64,000 nt of DNA, taken from positions 46,703,916 through 46,767,915 of the forward strand of contig JALMGJ010000003.1 in the NCBI GenBank assembly GCA_023362775.1. The letters run 5' to 3'. Position 1 is the stretch's first letter; every line of letters begins with the position of its first letter. The notes under the pieces were generated by a model. The model did not search any database. It was not told the DNA's origin and saw nothing but the letters and a program-made list of their open reading frames with translations. The DNA comes from Charina bottae. Lineage: Eukaryota; Chordata; Lepidosauria; Squamata; Charinaidae. Shown here one piece after another: positions 45,865 through 56,538 of the stretch. The position numbers and the translations under genes are program-made.

Positions 45865-46525
45865 AATGGGATGCCCCGGGGTGAAAAACTAGATGCCCGT
45901 AAGCTTCGCTTCGTGGTCTTCAGTGCGCCTGCTCTGGGCAATCCCCGGCGCATGCGCAGAGTTTCAGCAGCGGCGGCGTCTTCGCCCACACCGAGCAACA
46001 CTGGCGCTTGGTGGGTCAGTCGGCATCCAGCGGGGGCGTCGTCTTCGATTTCGGATGTAACGGGGCTCCGACCAGCGACTGGAAACCCCCCGGGTCTCTC
46101 CGCCATCCGGGCGGGAGAAGAGGGCATGCTGGGCAGGGAGTGAGAGCGGGGTGGCCTGCACCCGGTTTTCTTCGGGGAGGCGTCCGAAGTGGTGAGTGTG
46201 GGGGCGGAGGGGAAGCGGGACGTTGCCCTCGTTTCATATGGTGGCCTGCAAAGGGGAAGGGGCGGACAGGGACCATCCCCCAGGAAAAAGCGGGGCAGCG
46301 GGGGGGCAGCCCCCGTTCTCTCCCCCCGCGGGGCAAAGGCTGGAGCTGCCTCCTCACGATCCCTGGGAAGGAGCGACGCGGATCATACCCCTCGCCTTCC
46401 CTCCGCGGCGCAGGCATTCGCCTACCCGCCCTCTCTTCCGCTCCATTTTGCTTCCCCACCACCTCCTCCTCCTCCCTCGGGAGGGCAGGGCTCTTCTCAG
46501 AAGGCGGTAGCTTGATCCGGGGTAG
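45865..46525 (+). promoter_or_regulatory. CpG island / probable TATA-less promoter and 5' exon
   Basis: High GC with many CpG, in AT-rich surroundings and not explained by a repeat. It contains the NRF-1-type palindrome GCGCATGCGC (45948-45957), a GCGGCGGCG stretch, a CCGCCAT-type YY1-like box (about 46101) and GC-rich runs. A splice-donor-like GAAGTG|GTGAGTG sits at 46191-46197, which would end a non-coding first exon and start an intron running to the right through the repeat field. Frames on both strands are open because of composition; none looks like a known protein. Direction is inferred from the donor only; a divergent promoter is possible. Confidence 0.6.
46191..46197 (+). promoter_or_regulatory. 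Candidate 5' splice donor of exon 1
   Basis: G|GTGAGTG is a strong match to the GURAGU donor consensus and lies at the downstream edge of the densest CpG region. No matching downstream exon could be identified in the remaining 17.8 kb, so the transcript may continue outside the window. Confidence 0.35.
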
Positions 46526-47943
46526 GAAGAGGCAGGTGATTGGTGGACTCCGTGGGCTGGGGATGTTGGTGAGATAAGTTAGCGAAAAGGAAAGAAGAAC
46601 AAGAAAAAGGAAAAAAAAAGGAAAGGAACCCGCTTCCTTCCCTTTTACATCTCTGCTCGTGCAAGTTCGCATACTGTGGCTATAAACAGCCCCACCAGTG
46701 GGTATAGGCGACATCCTGTTTATAATAGCTGTTCTTCAGACTGCCTGTCTTCGAAGTGTCTCCCCTCCTCCTCTCCTCGAACTCAATTTCGTCATGTCGT
46801 CTTAAACTTTGCCCAAAGAGGATAAATTCTCATCACTGTTGGAGGTTATCTCTTTTTCTGCTATGGGTTGCTGTTCCTGTTCTCATGATGATGTTAATGA
46901 GGGGGAGGAGCGTGGTCTTCCCCGATTGACAACATGATTTATTTAGGCAATTTATTTAGCTTTTGCAGCCACTTTCTCTCTCCTTACTGATTTTTATAGG
47001 GTTTCGTTTCCTGAACATCGGTCAGCTTTATGTTCTCAGAAGTCAACCATATTTAGATTGTCATATGTAGTAATTAAGGGGATAAAGTAAAAATAGCAAA
47101 TATGGTATGTCAAATGCTCCTGCCTTTTGGAGGACCATCCCCCACCCCAAGATCAGTTAGCCAGCCTGCCTTATAAGATCTGTGTTTTTTTCCCCCCAAT
47201 TATTAAGTGCTGGGTGAGGGGTTTTTTAGGGTTTTTTTCTTCCAGCACTTATCTGTACAGTATCTATGTTGTTATCTTGCATTGTGGTTTTTTACATTTT
47301 GTTTTATTATGTGATCCGTATTGATTTTTACTGTTATTGATGATGTACACTGCCCTGAATTATGTGCAAAGTAGGTTTAATAAAAATATATTTTTTTAAA
47401 AATCCCACTAGGAAATTCCTTACATATAGTGGAAGGAAGGGAAGAAATAATCAATCCAGGACAAATGGGGGGAAGGTAATAAGAAAAAGGAACCAATACC
47501 TTTTCAGTCTTGCGGAATAGAAATTATGTCATAGAAAAAAGGTTATGTAGTGCTAACCAAAAAACAAAAGACACCATTCTTCTAGTGTAGAAAATAATAC
47601 ACAAATGGTACATTCAATTCTAGGATGTCTTTTTCAGTCTGTAAAACCTGGTTTGGGGAAAGGGGTTGTTCATCCTGGCTGTTATTGATTACAAAACATA
47701 GGTGGGCAAGTGAAAAAATGCATGTTGCTACCTAATGATACAAACTCCTACTCCATATATACTTATACGCAATGCCATGATGCAAATAAAAAAGTATGGG
47801 GGTTGTGTCATGACACCACAATACACATTTCATCATTTTGGTGTTGTCATGGCTATCTGTGAACATGTGTTAAAATTAGAAAATGTTAAAATGGTGTTAA
47901 TTGCTAGAAAATGGCAGAACTGGATAACTTCATTAGTTTATAG
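46526..47943. other. No recognised gene (candidate first intron)
   Basis: A-rich then AT-rich unique sequence. Around 47325-47395 (ACTGCCCTGAATTATGTGCA, AATAAAAATATA) a decayed L2-type 3' tail is possible. Confidence 0.35.
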
Positions 47944-48403
47944 CAGTCTTTCTCAACCTTGGCAACTTGAAGAGGTATGGACTTCAACTCCCAGAATTCC
48001 CCAGCCAGCTTTGGGAATCGCACCAAGGTAGCATTTGTTTTAAGTTTGTTAAAGGGATCGGCAGCGAAGTGGGCCATTCCCATGATGGAAGACAACAACC
48101 CGATTCTGAACAACTATCAGAACTTCATGGGGAGGTTCAGAGGCCATTTTGGAGATCCCATCCGGAGGGTCACAGCCAATCGGGAGATTCGGAAACTCAA
48201 GCAAGGCAACTGGAGAGTAAGGTTTTTCATTGCAGATGTTAGCTGGAGACCTCGAATGGAATGAGATAGCCCTTATGGACCAGTTTAGAGAGGGGCTGAA
48301 TGACGATCTTCGAGATGAACTGGTAAGGCAACTGGTAATGCTGGCTGGGGAATTCTGGGAGTTGAAGTTCACATCTCTTCAAGTTGCCAAGGTTGAGAAA
48401 CCG
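47944..48403. mobile_element. hAT-like element carrying a Ty3/gypsy gag fragment
   Basis: Outer arms TTTCTCAACCTTGGCAACTT (left) and AAGTTGCCAAGGTTGAGAAA (right) are perfect complements and belong to the palindromic hAT-like family. Flanks GTTTATAG (47936-47943) and GTTTATCG (48404-48411) match at 7 of 8. Between the arms lies about 340 bp of retrotransposon gag. No LTR, primer site or second duplication surrounds the gag part, so it looks captured by the element rather than inserted later. Confidence 0.8.
48010..48335 (+). pseudogene. Ty3/gypsy retrotransposon gag fragment
   Basis: Plus-strand translation gives NRTKVAFVLSLLKGSAAKWA, NYQNFMGRFRGHFGDPIRRV and EIRKLKQGN, then after a frameshift near 48215-48235 [20 protein letters not shown] and [11 protein letters not shown]. 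This is the central capsid-like gag region of Ty3/gypsy elements (the family that also gave rise to vertebrate PEG10/RTL genes). The N-terminus, zinc knuckle and pol are absent. It begins and ends at the hAT arms. Confidence 0.82.
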
Positions 48404-48411
48404 GTTTATCG

Positions 48412-48597
48412 TAAAAAAAAAAGAAGCTTTTTCCTATATCTTTAAATTTTTCCAGTATAAACTATTAGCAAATTTAAATGATTGAATACAGAATTCAGGA
48501 ACTCTTCCTGTAGACCTCTCCTGGAAATAAAGTTTAGACTTTGTTTCTATACCAGATCTCTCGAAATATGTGGGGCTTCTTTCTTTGCATTTGTACT
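48412..48597. other. No recognised feature
   Basis: Short AT-rich spacer. Confidence 0.25.
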
Positions 48598-48808
48598 TTG
48601 TACATGTCTTCAAGTCAGTGTTGACTCCTGGTGACCGCCTGGACAAGTCTCTGCAGTGTTCTTGGCAAGATTTTCAGAAGTGTTTTGCCATTGCCTCCTT
48701 CCTAGGACTGAGCGAGAGTGACTAGACCAAGCTGGCTTTGCCTAAGGTGGGAGTAGAACCCACAGTCTCCTGGTTTCTAGCTTGGTTCCTTAACTACTAC
48801 ATCCAATG
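48598..48808 (-). mobile_element. Diverged tRNA-derived SINE
   Basis: Minus-strand reading gives TAGTTAAGGAACCAAGCTAG, GGTTCTACTCCCACCTTAGG (B box-like) and a body with CTTGCCAAGAACACTGCAGAG. Related to the family at 31550 but with a different middle. Confidence 0.65.
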
Positions 48809-49689
48809 TACTTATAATTGACCATAAAATGCTATTGGGTTAATGTTGTGAATAATGGCTATAACACACATCCTGTGAGCTTCCTATCTATCCAAGTATA
48901 TAAGTGTAATTTATACCCATACGAAGAATGGCTGCTTATTTTTATATATGTGTTGCTGTGTGAACTTACAGCTGTCTTTCTGTGAAAAATAGATGTTTCT
49001 TCTTTTTAAGGAGAAATATAGAAAATCAGACTTCAAGCTGAAGCCATTTAAATATTATTGTAAAACAGGAGACTTGCGTGACTGCTGTGCTTTTGCTGGA
49101 CCTTGAATTATGCTACAGTATATGGGTTTCTGTGGAAAGGCTTTATGTAAACAGTTCTATCCCATTTTATGTCATATGCTAATATTTATTATTAATATAT
49201 ACTAATGGTGGTTGTTCTGCTTCACTACCCGTGGGAGGCAAAAATAAATCATCTTAGGTTTTATACATTGCTTAGTACTACTAGTTCCAATCTTCTAACA
49301 TTATGAAGAACAAAAAATACTAATAAATGAGAAATTAGATAGTTGTGTAGGGATCTGAAATATTTTGTAGCAGAGGCAGGAAAAGTAGGTAACATCTATG
49401 AATTACATCCTGTTATGGGGGGGCTGAGGCTTCATTATGCACAACATAGTATTCTAATTGAAATTGTATTTTCTATGTTGGAGAATATCTGATGAAAAAG
49501 TAAACAGGTGATGAGAATTTGTCTATAAGAGATTGATTTAAAAGCAAGAAGGACATATATTGTTATGGGCAGTTCTATAAACAAGACTGCTAAGTTAGAA
49601 AAAAAAACATATTTCTAAAATGACAGAAGCCTAAAGGAGTGATAAAAAAGACATCATAGATGTGAGGAAAAACACAGAAATGAGTAAAT
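48809..49689. other. No recognised feature
   Basis: Unique AT-rich sequence. Confidence 0.35.
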
Positions 49690-49712
49690 AACTAAGTGAT
49701 AAGGTAGATGTC

Positions 49713-50018
49713 TTGTCCCGGTGCCTGGAGGATGTAGGGGTTTGGATGGGGAACAACAGACTTCAACTGAACCCTGGCAAGACAGAGTGGCTCTGGGTTT
49801 TTGGACCTTCTGGTTCTGGGATTTTACCATCTTTGTTACTGGATGAGGTGGCACTGCCCTGGACAGACCCGGTACACAGTCTGGGGGTCTTTCTAGACTC
49901 AGGACTCCTGCTGGAGGAGCAGGTGGTAGTTGTGGCTAGGAGGGCCTTTGCACAGCTTTATATTGTGCGCCAGTTGCACCCTTTCCTGGACCGTGAGGCT
50001 CTACTCAACAGTCACTGA
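49713..50018 (+). pseudogene. L2 RT thumb and C-terminal fragment
   Basis: A 101-codon frame homologous to 8530-9139 (the same GNNRLQLNPGKTEWLW block). It ends at a stop after ALLNSH where the family continues with [15 protein letters not shown], seen in the next copy at 51066. No RT catalytic residues in this piece. Confidence 0.82.
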
Positions 50019-50193
50019 TGCCCTTGTCACCTCCAGAATGGAATATGTAACACGCTCTGTATGGGGCTGCCCTTGAAGAGCATCCATAAGCTTCAGCTGG
50101 TGCATAATGCAGCTGCACAGAGAGTTATGTGTGCCCCTAGGAAGGCACACATTACACCTCTGCTCCGGTTGCCGCTTTGCTTCTGGGTATAAT

Positions 50194-50472
50194 TGTCGTG
50201 GGATAGGCGAAGAAACAACGCTGAGCCAGGAAATGAAGCTCTAGATCTTTATTGTTCTACCTTACACAGAATCTTGCCAAACTAAGCTACACTAACCAGT
50301 TCTCTGGGGAAAAACCTCAGGCGCCCTAAGGCGGATCCGGCCTGACTTTCTTGGCCAGGCGCCCAAGGTCCTCAACACTGTGAACGCGCTTCTCTCCCTG
50401 GAAAGCGCCCCTCCTTCCTCGCCTGTGATCTCCATAACATCACCTTCCCCCTCAGAGACACATTCCATCACA
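50194..50472 (-). mobile_element. Solo LTR inside the L2 LINE
   Basis: A 279-bp unit that starts TGTGATGGAA and ends CCCACGACA on the minus strand (TG...CA), flanked by 5-bp duplications ATAAT (50189-50193 and 50473-50477). An AATAAA signal (minus strand, AACAATAAAGATCTAG) lies in the second half, as expected of an LTR. No internal region is present, so it is the product of recombination between two LTRs. The parent group (gypsy or endogenous retrovirus) cannot be told from the LTR alone. Confidence 0.85.
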
Positions 50473-50809
50473 ATAATTCAAGGTGAATTTTGACCTTTAA
50501 AGCCCTACATGGCTTGGGACCAGGTTACTTGAGGGACCGCCTCTTCCTGATTAGGAGGAGGGGTATGCTGCAGGTCCCGTTTCCAAAGGAGCTCCATCTG
50601 GTGGGACACAAATGTGTCTTTTCTGCTGTGGTCCCCAACCTCTGGAGCATCATTTCCATGGTCAGCCCCATCTCTGTTAGCCTTCCAGAAGGCCCTTAAA
50701 ACATTTTTTTTCATCAGCCTTGGAGATCCCAGGAAGAGCCTGCAAGGTGGTTGTATGAGATCAAGTGATGTTTCTTCTCCCACATTCTTGGGTTTTATAT
50801 GATGGAGGC

Positions 50810-51740
50810 TGTGAGGGTCTGGATGGGGAACAACAGGGTTCAACTGAACCCTGGCAAGACTGAGTAGCTTTGGGTTTTGGGTCCTACCGGTACTAGGACT
50901 ATGCCATCTTTTGTGCTGGATAGGGTGGCACTGCCCCAGACAGACCTGGTGCACAATGGGGGTCCTCCTAGACTCGCAACTCCTGCTCAAAGAGCAGGTG
51001 GCAGTTGTGGCTAGGAGGGCCTTTGCACAGCTCTGTGTTGTGCGCCAATTGCACCCCTTCTTGGAATGGAAGGCCCTGCTCACATTCATGCCCTAGTCAC
51101 CTCCAGATTGGACTACTGTAATGCGCTGTACATGGGGCTGCCCTTGAAGAGTATCTGGAAGCTTCAGCTGCTGCAGAATGTGGCGGCACGGGCAGTTAAG
51201 AGTACACATAATCGCGAGCTGCATTGGCTGCCAGTTTGCTTCCGGGTCCAATTCAGGGTGCTTGTTTTGACCTTTAAAGCCCTTCATGGCATGGGGCTGG
51301 GTTATCTGAGGGACCACCTCTCCCCGATTACATCAGTCAGTCCCATTTGATCTGACAGGGAAGGTATACTACGGGTTCCATCGGCCAGGGACTTGCATTT
51401 AGTGGGTCCCAGGAGGTGGGCCTTCTCTGCTGTGGAACATTCTCCCCCCTGAAATTAGGCCTGCTCCTTCCCTGCTGTCATTTAGGAAGTCCCTCAAGAC
51501 CTGGTTATGTTGTCTGACCTGGGGGTCTTTGGGAACCGGAGACTTTCTTAGATGGCTCCGCTGTGATTGATATTCTTACTCTCTCTGTGGGGTTTGTATA
51601 TTTAAAAATTTTTGATAATATTTTTATTTTAATGTTTTATAATTGTTGTTTTTATTCGCTGTTTTATTTAATTGTTGTATGCCACCCAGAGTTGCTTTGC
51701 GTGAGATGGGCGGCCATATAAATATGACAAATAAATAAAT
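50810..51740 (+). mobile_element. L2-clade LINE 3' end, second copy
   Basis: GVRVWMGNNRVQLNPGKTE-like start, then [40 protein letters not shown] and [14 protein letters not shown], followed by a 3'UTR with GTATGCCACCCAGAGTTGCT, GGGCGGCCATATAAATATGA and (AAAT)n at 51728-51740. Truncated at the thumb. Confidence 0.9.
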
Positions 51741-52560
51741 AAGATCACCCGGAAGCTACCACTGGTCCAGAATGCGGCAGCGCGTGCAGTGATGTTACAC
51801 CAGTGCTTTCCAAACTGCTGCCGTTGGCGACACACCAGCGGCGGCGGCTGTGTGGGGTGGCGGCGTGCACAGCGGCGGTGGCGGCCTTGCTAAAACGCGG
51901 AAGCGCTGATGGTGCGCCGCTGCCGCCGTGCACACCACCGCTCCCACGCTGCCACTTCGCGACACACTAAAGTGTCACGACACACGGTTTGGAAAGCTAT
52001 GTGTTACACCTTAGGTTTTCCCATGTTACACCTCTGTTGCATGAACTGCACTGACTTCTGGTTTCCTTCCAGGTGCAATTCAGGGTGCTGGTTATTACTT
52101 TTAAAGCCGTATATGGCACAGGGCCAGGTTATCTACGGGACCGCTTCTCCCTAAGGACATCTGCCTGTCCTACCAGATTAGATAGGGTGGGCACGCTCCT
52201 AGTCTCCTCCCTTAAATGTTGCCATCTTATGGGACCTAGGAAGCGTCCCTTTTCCGTGGCCTTTTCCGCTGCCCTATGGAACACTGAAGTTTGGCAGGCC
52301 CCCACCCTCCTAGCCTTCCGAAAAGCACTCAAGACCTGGCTTTTCCCCCAAGCGCTGGGGTAGGATGAGATCAATGAGAGTTTTTGTGGTGAACTGCTTG
52401 TTAAAATTTATTACGGTGCCAGGTTTTTACTATTTGTGGTTTTAATAGATATATGTATATTTTAATTGTACAATGATGCTGTTTTAACTGTTGGTTTGGA
52501 ACCGCCCAGAGTTCAGTATAAGATGGGCGGCTATATAAATGTTTTAAATAATTAACACCT
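51741..52560 (+). mobile_element. L2-clade LINE 3' end, third copy, with a MITE inside
   Basis: Begins within the LVQNAAARAV segment (CTGGTCCAGAATGCGGCAGC), is interrupted by the MITE at 51801-52001, and resumes with FQVQFRVLVITFKAVYGTGP and FRKALKTWLFPQALG before a 3'UTR ending ATGGGCGGCTATATAAATGT. Three head-to-tail L2 3' ends within 2.9 kb suggest repeated insertion in tails or tandem duplication. Confidence 0.88.
51801..52001. mobile_element. hAT-like MITE, GC-rich type (exact TSD)
   Basis: Exact 8-bp repeats TGTTACAC (51793-51800 and 52002-52009). CAGTGCTTTCCAAACTG left, GGTTTGGAAAGCTATG right. 201 bp with a CGGCGG-rich core. Confidence 0.95.
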
Positions 52561-53045
52561 GAGAGTAATTTTATTTCAAGTGTGAGCAATAAATAAATGA
52601 AATAAATAAATATTTCTATGACCCACGGTGCTTATGTTAATGAAGCCAGAACTATTTTAAATATTGGATTATGAGAGAGAGAGACTGTTCAAGTTTTCCT
52701 TAGTCATAGACATTCAGTGGATGGCTTTAAATCATTACTTTCTCTCAGCTGAACCTATTTTGTTCTTGTGGAGTTGCTCTTGTGGAGGTAAAATGTAGAT
52801 AGATACCTAGGTTAGCCTTATTCAGCTGTTGGAGGAAATGAGAGATATAAATCAAAGAAATGCCCTTTTTGGTCAGGATGGCACAAGGTTTGTTAAGTAC
52901 TGTATTTGTGGGCTTTGGTCAGGAAGATTCAAAGCACTTCCTTTCTGCTGCTGCTGCTGCTGCTTAGGGCTGAGCTGAAGGGAGAAGTCTTTGGTAGAAG
53001 GGCCAAGAACTACCAGCTAGATAGGTGGTGTCAGGAAATTCAGGA
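52561..53045. other. No recognised feature
   Basis: Unique sequence with a (CTG)n run near 52947-52964. Confidence 0.3.
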
Positions 53046-53326
53046 AATTTTGCGCGCCACTATCACGGCGCTTTTGGGTTTTCGTGCACCACCACAGCGG
53101 TGGCGCTTCCGGGTTTTCGCCCGCTGCCACTGCGGCGCTTTTGGGTTTTCACGCGCGGCGGTGGCAGCAGCGGTATCCTAGTGTGCCGCACGAAACCCCG
53201 GAAGTGCTGATGGCCTGCCGCCGCATGCAGCGGCATGCCATCAGCGCTTCCAGGTTTTTGCATGGCACACCTGGGCCCCGCAGGCGACACAGTATTGTGT
53301 CGCGACACACAGTTTGGAAAGCTATG
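53046..53326. mobile_element. hAT-like MITE, GC-rich type, left end lost
   Basis: The right end CAGTTTGGAAAGCTATG and subterminal TGTGTCGCGACACACA are typical, but the left terminus cannot be found. The core repeats GCGCTT(T/C)(T/C)GGGTTTTCG units and an inverted repeat around GCCGCCGCATGCAGCGGCATGCC. Without a left end, no target duplication can be given. Confidence 0.8.
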
Positions 53327-54103
53327 CTCTAGAAAGGGTATACTGGAACCCTCAAAGACTTGCTGTAACAAGTATCCCAGCATTTTGAGGGTAATGTTTC
53401 TTGTATTTACTATGATATACATGTCATCATTGACCAAATTCTGTGGAAGATGTTTAAAGCACTTTTTAATGGCTTTTTGTGGGGTTATTAGATTTTTATT
53501 GGACCTGAACATTTTTTACAATAATCACTCAGTTGTAAATCCCCTCATTGGTTTTTGGAGACTTTACTGATTCTCTTATAATGAAAAAATTGAATGATTT
53601 TTGTCTTTGATTTGTAATAATATCCCATCAGTCATGCTTACTAATAAGGTTATTCTCTCTATCTCTATCTCTCTATCATCTCTCTAATTTCTATCACTGC
53701 CCATCTCCCTCCTCTGGAGGGAGGATTATTCAGGAATTTCACTGATGTGTAATTACTAAGCATAGCTCTTTCCCTCTGTCTCATTAGCATTAGATGATGC
53801 TGATTAGGAGTGCTGAATCATTGTCCTAATCATTATCTAGTCCATTACTAATAGGTTTAGTAATGGACTTGATAATGACAAATGTAACTAAATTTTTAGA
53901 AGACTGAGACTCTGTAAATTGCCTGTTCCAGGATCCAGGAAATAAGTTACTTGATTTGGGTGGGGTTGTACTTCTCCTTAAAGTGGTCCTTAGTGGCATC
54001 AGTATTCAAAGAACCTTGCCAATTACATTTAGTTTGTTGGCTGCAGACTTTTTTTGTTTACCGTAATCCAATAATTTTTGTGTTATAATACTTACATGCC
54101 CTA
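53327..54103. other. No recognised gene
   Basis: Unique sequence with a (TCTA/TCTC)n stretch at 53652-53692. Confidence 0.35.
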
Positions 54104-54326
54104 TATTTATTTATTTATTTGATTTATATCCCATTTTTTGTACAACTCAAGATGGTGTACATAATGCTCCATCCTCTTCCCTTTTTTCCATAAGAACAAC
54201 CTTGTAAGGTGGGTTGGGCTGAGAGAAAGTGACTGGCTCAGAATTACCCAGCTGACTTCCATGCCTCAGAGAAAATCTCTTGATTTCTAGTCTAGTACCT
54301 TAACCACTACACCAAACTGGCTCTCT
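54104..54326 (-). mobile_element. tRNA-derived SINE, second family, diverged
   Basis: Minus strand: AGAGAGCCAGTTTGGTGTAG head, body with CCAACCCACCTTACAAGG, tail TTGAGTTGTACAAAAAATGG and AAATAAATAAATA. Older than 31550 and 32671. Confidence 0.8.
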
Positions 54327-54984
54327 ATTATATATGAGGATGCCCTTAAATTAGTGTTAGTATTTTATCTGATTTCTCCAGTCTAAATGATGTTATTTAA
54401 GTTGCTTTATATTAGTTATATATTCACTGAGCCAGTTCAGCGTGCTTGTGCTTACTTTTAAAATTCTAAATAGGTAGGGGCCTATTTTAAGAAGTATTTC
54501 CTTCTCTGTTAGCCTATTAAGATGGAGTAGTCTCTTTTCAGTTCTGAAAGAGAAATGTGCTATGCACCCACAAACTATAGGGTCTTTTCTATGGTGGTAC
54601 CCAGCTATATCCGTTTGAGAAAGATTGTTTGTAATTGAGAGGTAGCTGTTACTCTTCTCAGTTTAGTGAGTTTTTATTAAGAAACTAAGAACAATTTCTT
54701 AAGAGAAAAGCTTATTTGTATCATAGATTAATAAGCCAAGATGATCTGCATGCACATTAGAAATAAAGCTGTATCCTCATAGGATTTATTCAAATATCTT
54801 GAGGGCTATTATAAGTTAATTAATTTTATTCCTGTATTCTTAGAGAAAGCTGAGTATCCCTAAGTATAACTGTATTGTTGATAAATCACATAAATCTAAA
54901 AGCTACAAGAGAAAAATAAAAGTAAAACAAGAAAACCAGTTTTAATGTTATCTTATTAATCTTACAACCAAATCAGTGTAATAT
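54327..54984. other. No recognised feature
   Basis: AT-rich unique sequence. Confidence 0.3.
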
Positions 54985-55032
54985 TGTGTGGAGTCCTTGG
55001 TGTTCTCTGAGCCTTGTTGTTTTCTTGCAGAC

Positions 55033-55063
55033 GTTTCATTGCCAGGCTAGGCAACATCTTCAG
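55033..55063 (-). ncRNA. Hammerhead-like core at the PLE 3' end
   Basis: Minus strand: CTGAAGA (55063-55057), a 5-bp stem TTGCC/GGCAA with a 6-base loop TAGCCT, and GAAAC (55037-55033), followed by GTCTGC. The ORF stop TGA is the UGA of CUGAAGA. Hammerhead motifs are established in PLE terminal regions. Stem III and the cleavage site were not resolved. Confidence 0.5.
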
Positions 55064-56295
55064 TGCGAAAAGGGAGTGGGACTTGCTCTCTGTTTATATA
55101 CCATGGCTTGTCCTGCTTGTGTTGGTGGAGGTGTTGTTCTCCCCTTTGTAGTTCCTTGATTGGGCTGTTGTTTGCTACTTGGTTGATTGACTGAGTTAAT
55201 AGTTCCTTGATTAGGGTATATTGTGCTGTTCGATAGTTCCTCTGGTGCTAATCCTGGTGTTAATTTTTGCGTATCTGGGTGTTGATTGCTGGCAAGGAGG
55301 TGTTCTGGTCTTCTGGCTTTTCTATTGTCTCTTATGAATGGTATGTAAATGTTGTTTACCTCTATGTGTCTGTTGATGGCTGCTTTGTCTGAGTGCCAAG
55401 CTTCCAGGAATTCTCTACCATTTTTGGATTTGGCTTCGTTTAAGATGCTCACAGTTTCCCAGTTGAAAGTATGGTTGAGGCTGTCCATGTGTTGTGAGAT
55501 TAAGGAGTTTTCATCGTGTCTTCTGACTGCTAGTTGGTGTTTGTGGATGCGTTCTGCTAGTCTTCTGCCATTCCGTCCTACATAGTGGCTGCTACATTCC
55601 TTACACTGTATGTTGTAGATAACTCCTGTTTTTTCTTCTTGGGCTACTGGGTCTTTTGGGTTGCTTACGATGTTCTGAAGTGTTTTGGTTGGTTTATGTG
55701 CTAAGGTGATGCCATGTGGTTGTAACAGTCTATTAATAGTTTCTGAGATGTTTCTGATGTATGGCAGTGTAATCCTTTTCATAGCTTCTGTTGGTTTTGC
55801 TGTGGTGGGTTGAGTGGTCAGGCACTTTTTGATAAAGTTGCGTGGGTATCCATTTTGCTGGAAGATGCTATATAAGTGGTCTGTTTCCTTTTTCTGGTGT
55901 TCTGGGTTGCTGCGGTGTGTTTGTGCTCGTCTGAATAGTGTTCTTACACAGCTCCTCTTGTGGGAGGTTGGGTTATTGCTTTGGTAACGGAGCACTTGGT
56001 TAGTGTGGGTAGATTTCCGGTAGACTTGTGTTTCTAAAATGCCATCATTTCCTCTACTGATGAGGATGTCCAAGAAGGGTAGTGTGTTGTTGTTTTCTTC
56101 TTCCCTTGTGAATTTTACTCCTTTGAAGATGATGTTGATGGTTTCATGTGTTTCCTCCAGTTGTTCCTTTTTTATTATGACGAAGGTGTCGTCTACATAC
56201 CGGATCCATACTTTGGGTTGTATGTGTGGGAGTGCTATCCTTTCTAGACGTTGCATTACAGTCTCTGCTATGAGTCCTGAGAGTGGTGATCCCAT
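55060..56295 (-). pseudogene. PLE reverse transcriptase C-terminal part plus GIY-YIG endonuclease
   Basis: A 411-codon open frame, the longest in the window. Residues 1-9 MGSPLSGLI are RT motif B; YVDD at 33-36 is the catalytic box (intact). LPFLDILISR (about 72-81) and the conserved YRKSTHTNQVL (92-102) follow. The GIY-YIG nuclease starts at GVIYNI (224-229), with CKEC (231-234), YVGRNGRRL (238-246), and a conserved glutamate in REFLEAWHS. The real protein would begin far upstream; the ATG here is motif B, not a start, because a MITE removed the junction KGT-MGSPLS. Its stop codon lies inside the hammerhead-like core. Well preserved, so the copy was recently active. Confidence 0.9.
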
Positions 56296-56299
56296 AGGT

Positions 56300-56538
56300 C
56301 AGGGGTTTCCAAACTTTTAACATTGGCGACACATCAACGGCGGCACATGAAAACCCGGTGCTTCCGGGTTTTTGTGTGGCGTTGCCGCGGTGCTTTCAGG
56401 TTTTCACGCGCCGTAGTGGCGGCAGTGTCCTGGTGTGCCGCGTAAAAACCTGGAAGCGCTGACGGGTTTTCATGCGACATACCTGGGCCCCGCAGGCGAC
56501 ACAGTACTGTGTCGCGACACACAGTTTGGAAAGCTATG
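56300..56538. mobile_element. hAT-like MITE inside the PLE reverse transcriptase
   Basis: Left CAGGGGTTTCCAAACTT, right CAGTTTGGAAAGCTATG, subterminal TGTGTCGCGACACACA. Flanks CCATAGGT (56292-56299) and CCAAAAGT (56539-56546) agree at 6 of 8. It separates KGT from MGSPLSG, the RT motif B. Confidence 0.9.

Larger units (their letters stand above)
49690..50809 (+). mobile_element. L2-clade LINE 3' part, split by a solo LTR
   Basis: First part (49690-50193): DVGVWMGNNRLQLNPGKTEW, HSLGVFLDSGLLLEEQVVVV and [20 protein letters not shown], the thumb and C-terminal domain of L2 RT. Second part (50473-50809): TFKALHGLGPGYLRDRLFLI and SVSLPEGP-like end. A solo LTR lies between. Stops are present after LNSH and in the second part. 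Confidence 0.88.

Noticed and set aside
45726..46714. Open frames up to 232 codons on both strands in the CpG island
   Set aside because: Stop codons are rare in GC-rich DNA; the proteins are low-complexity and match no family I know.
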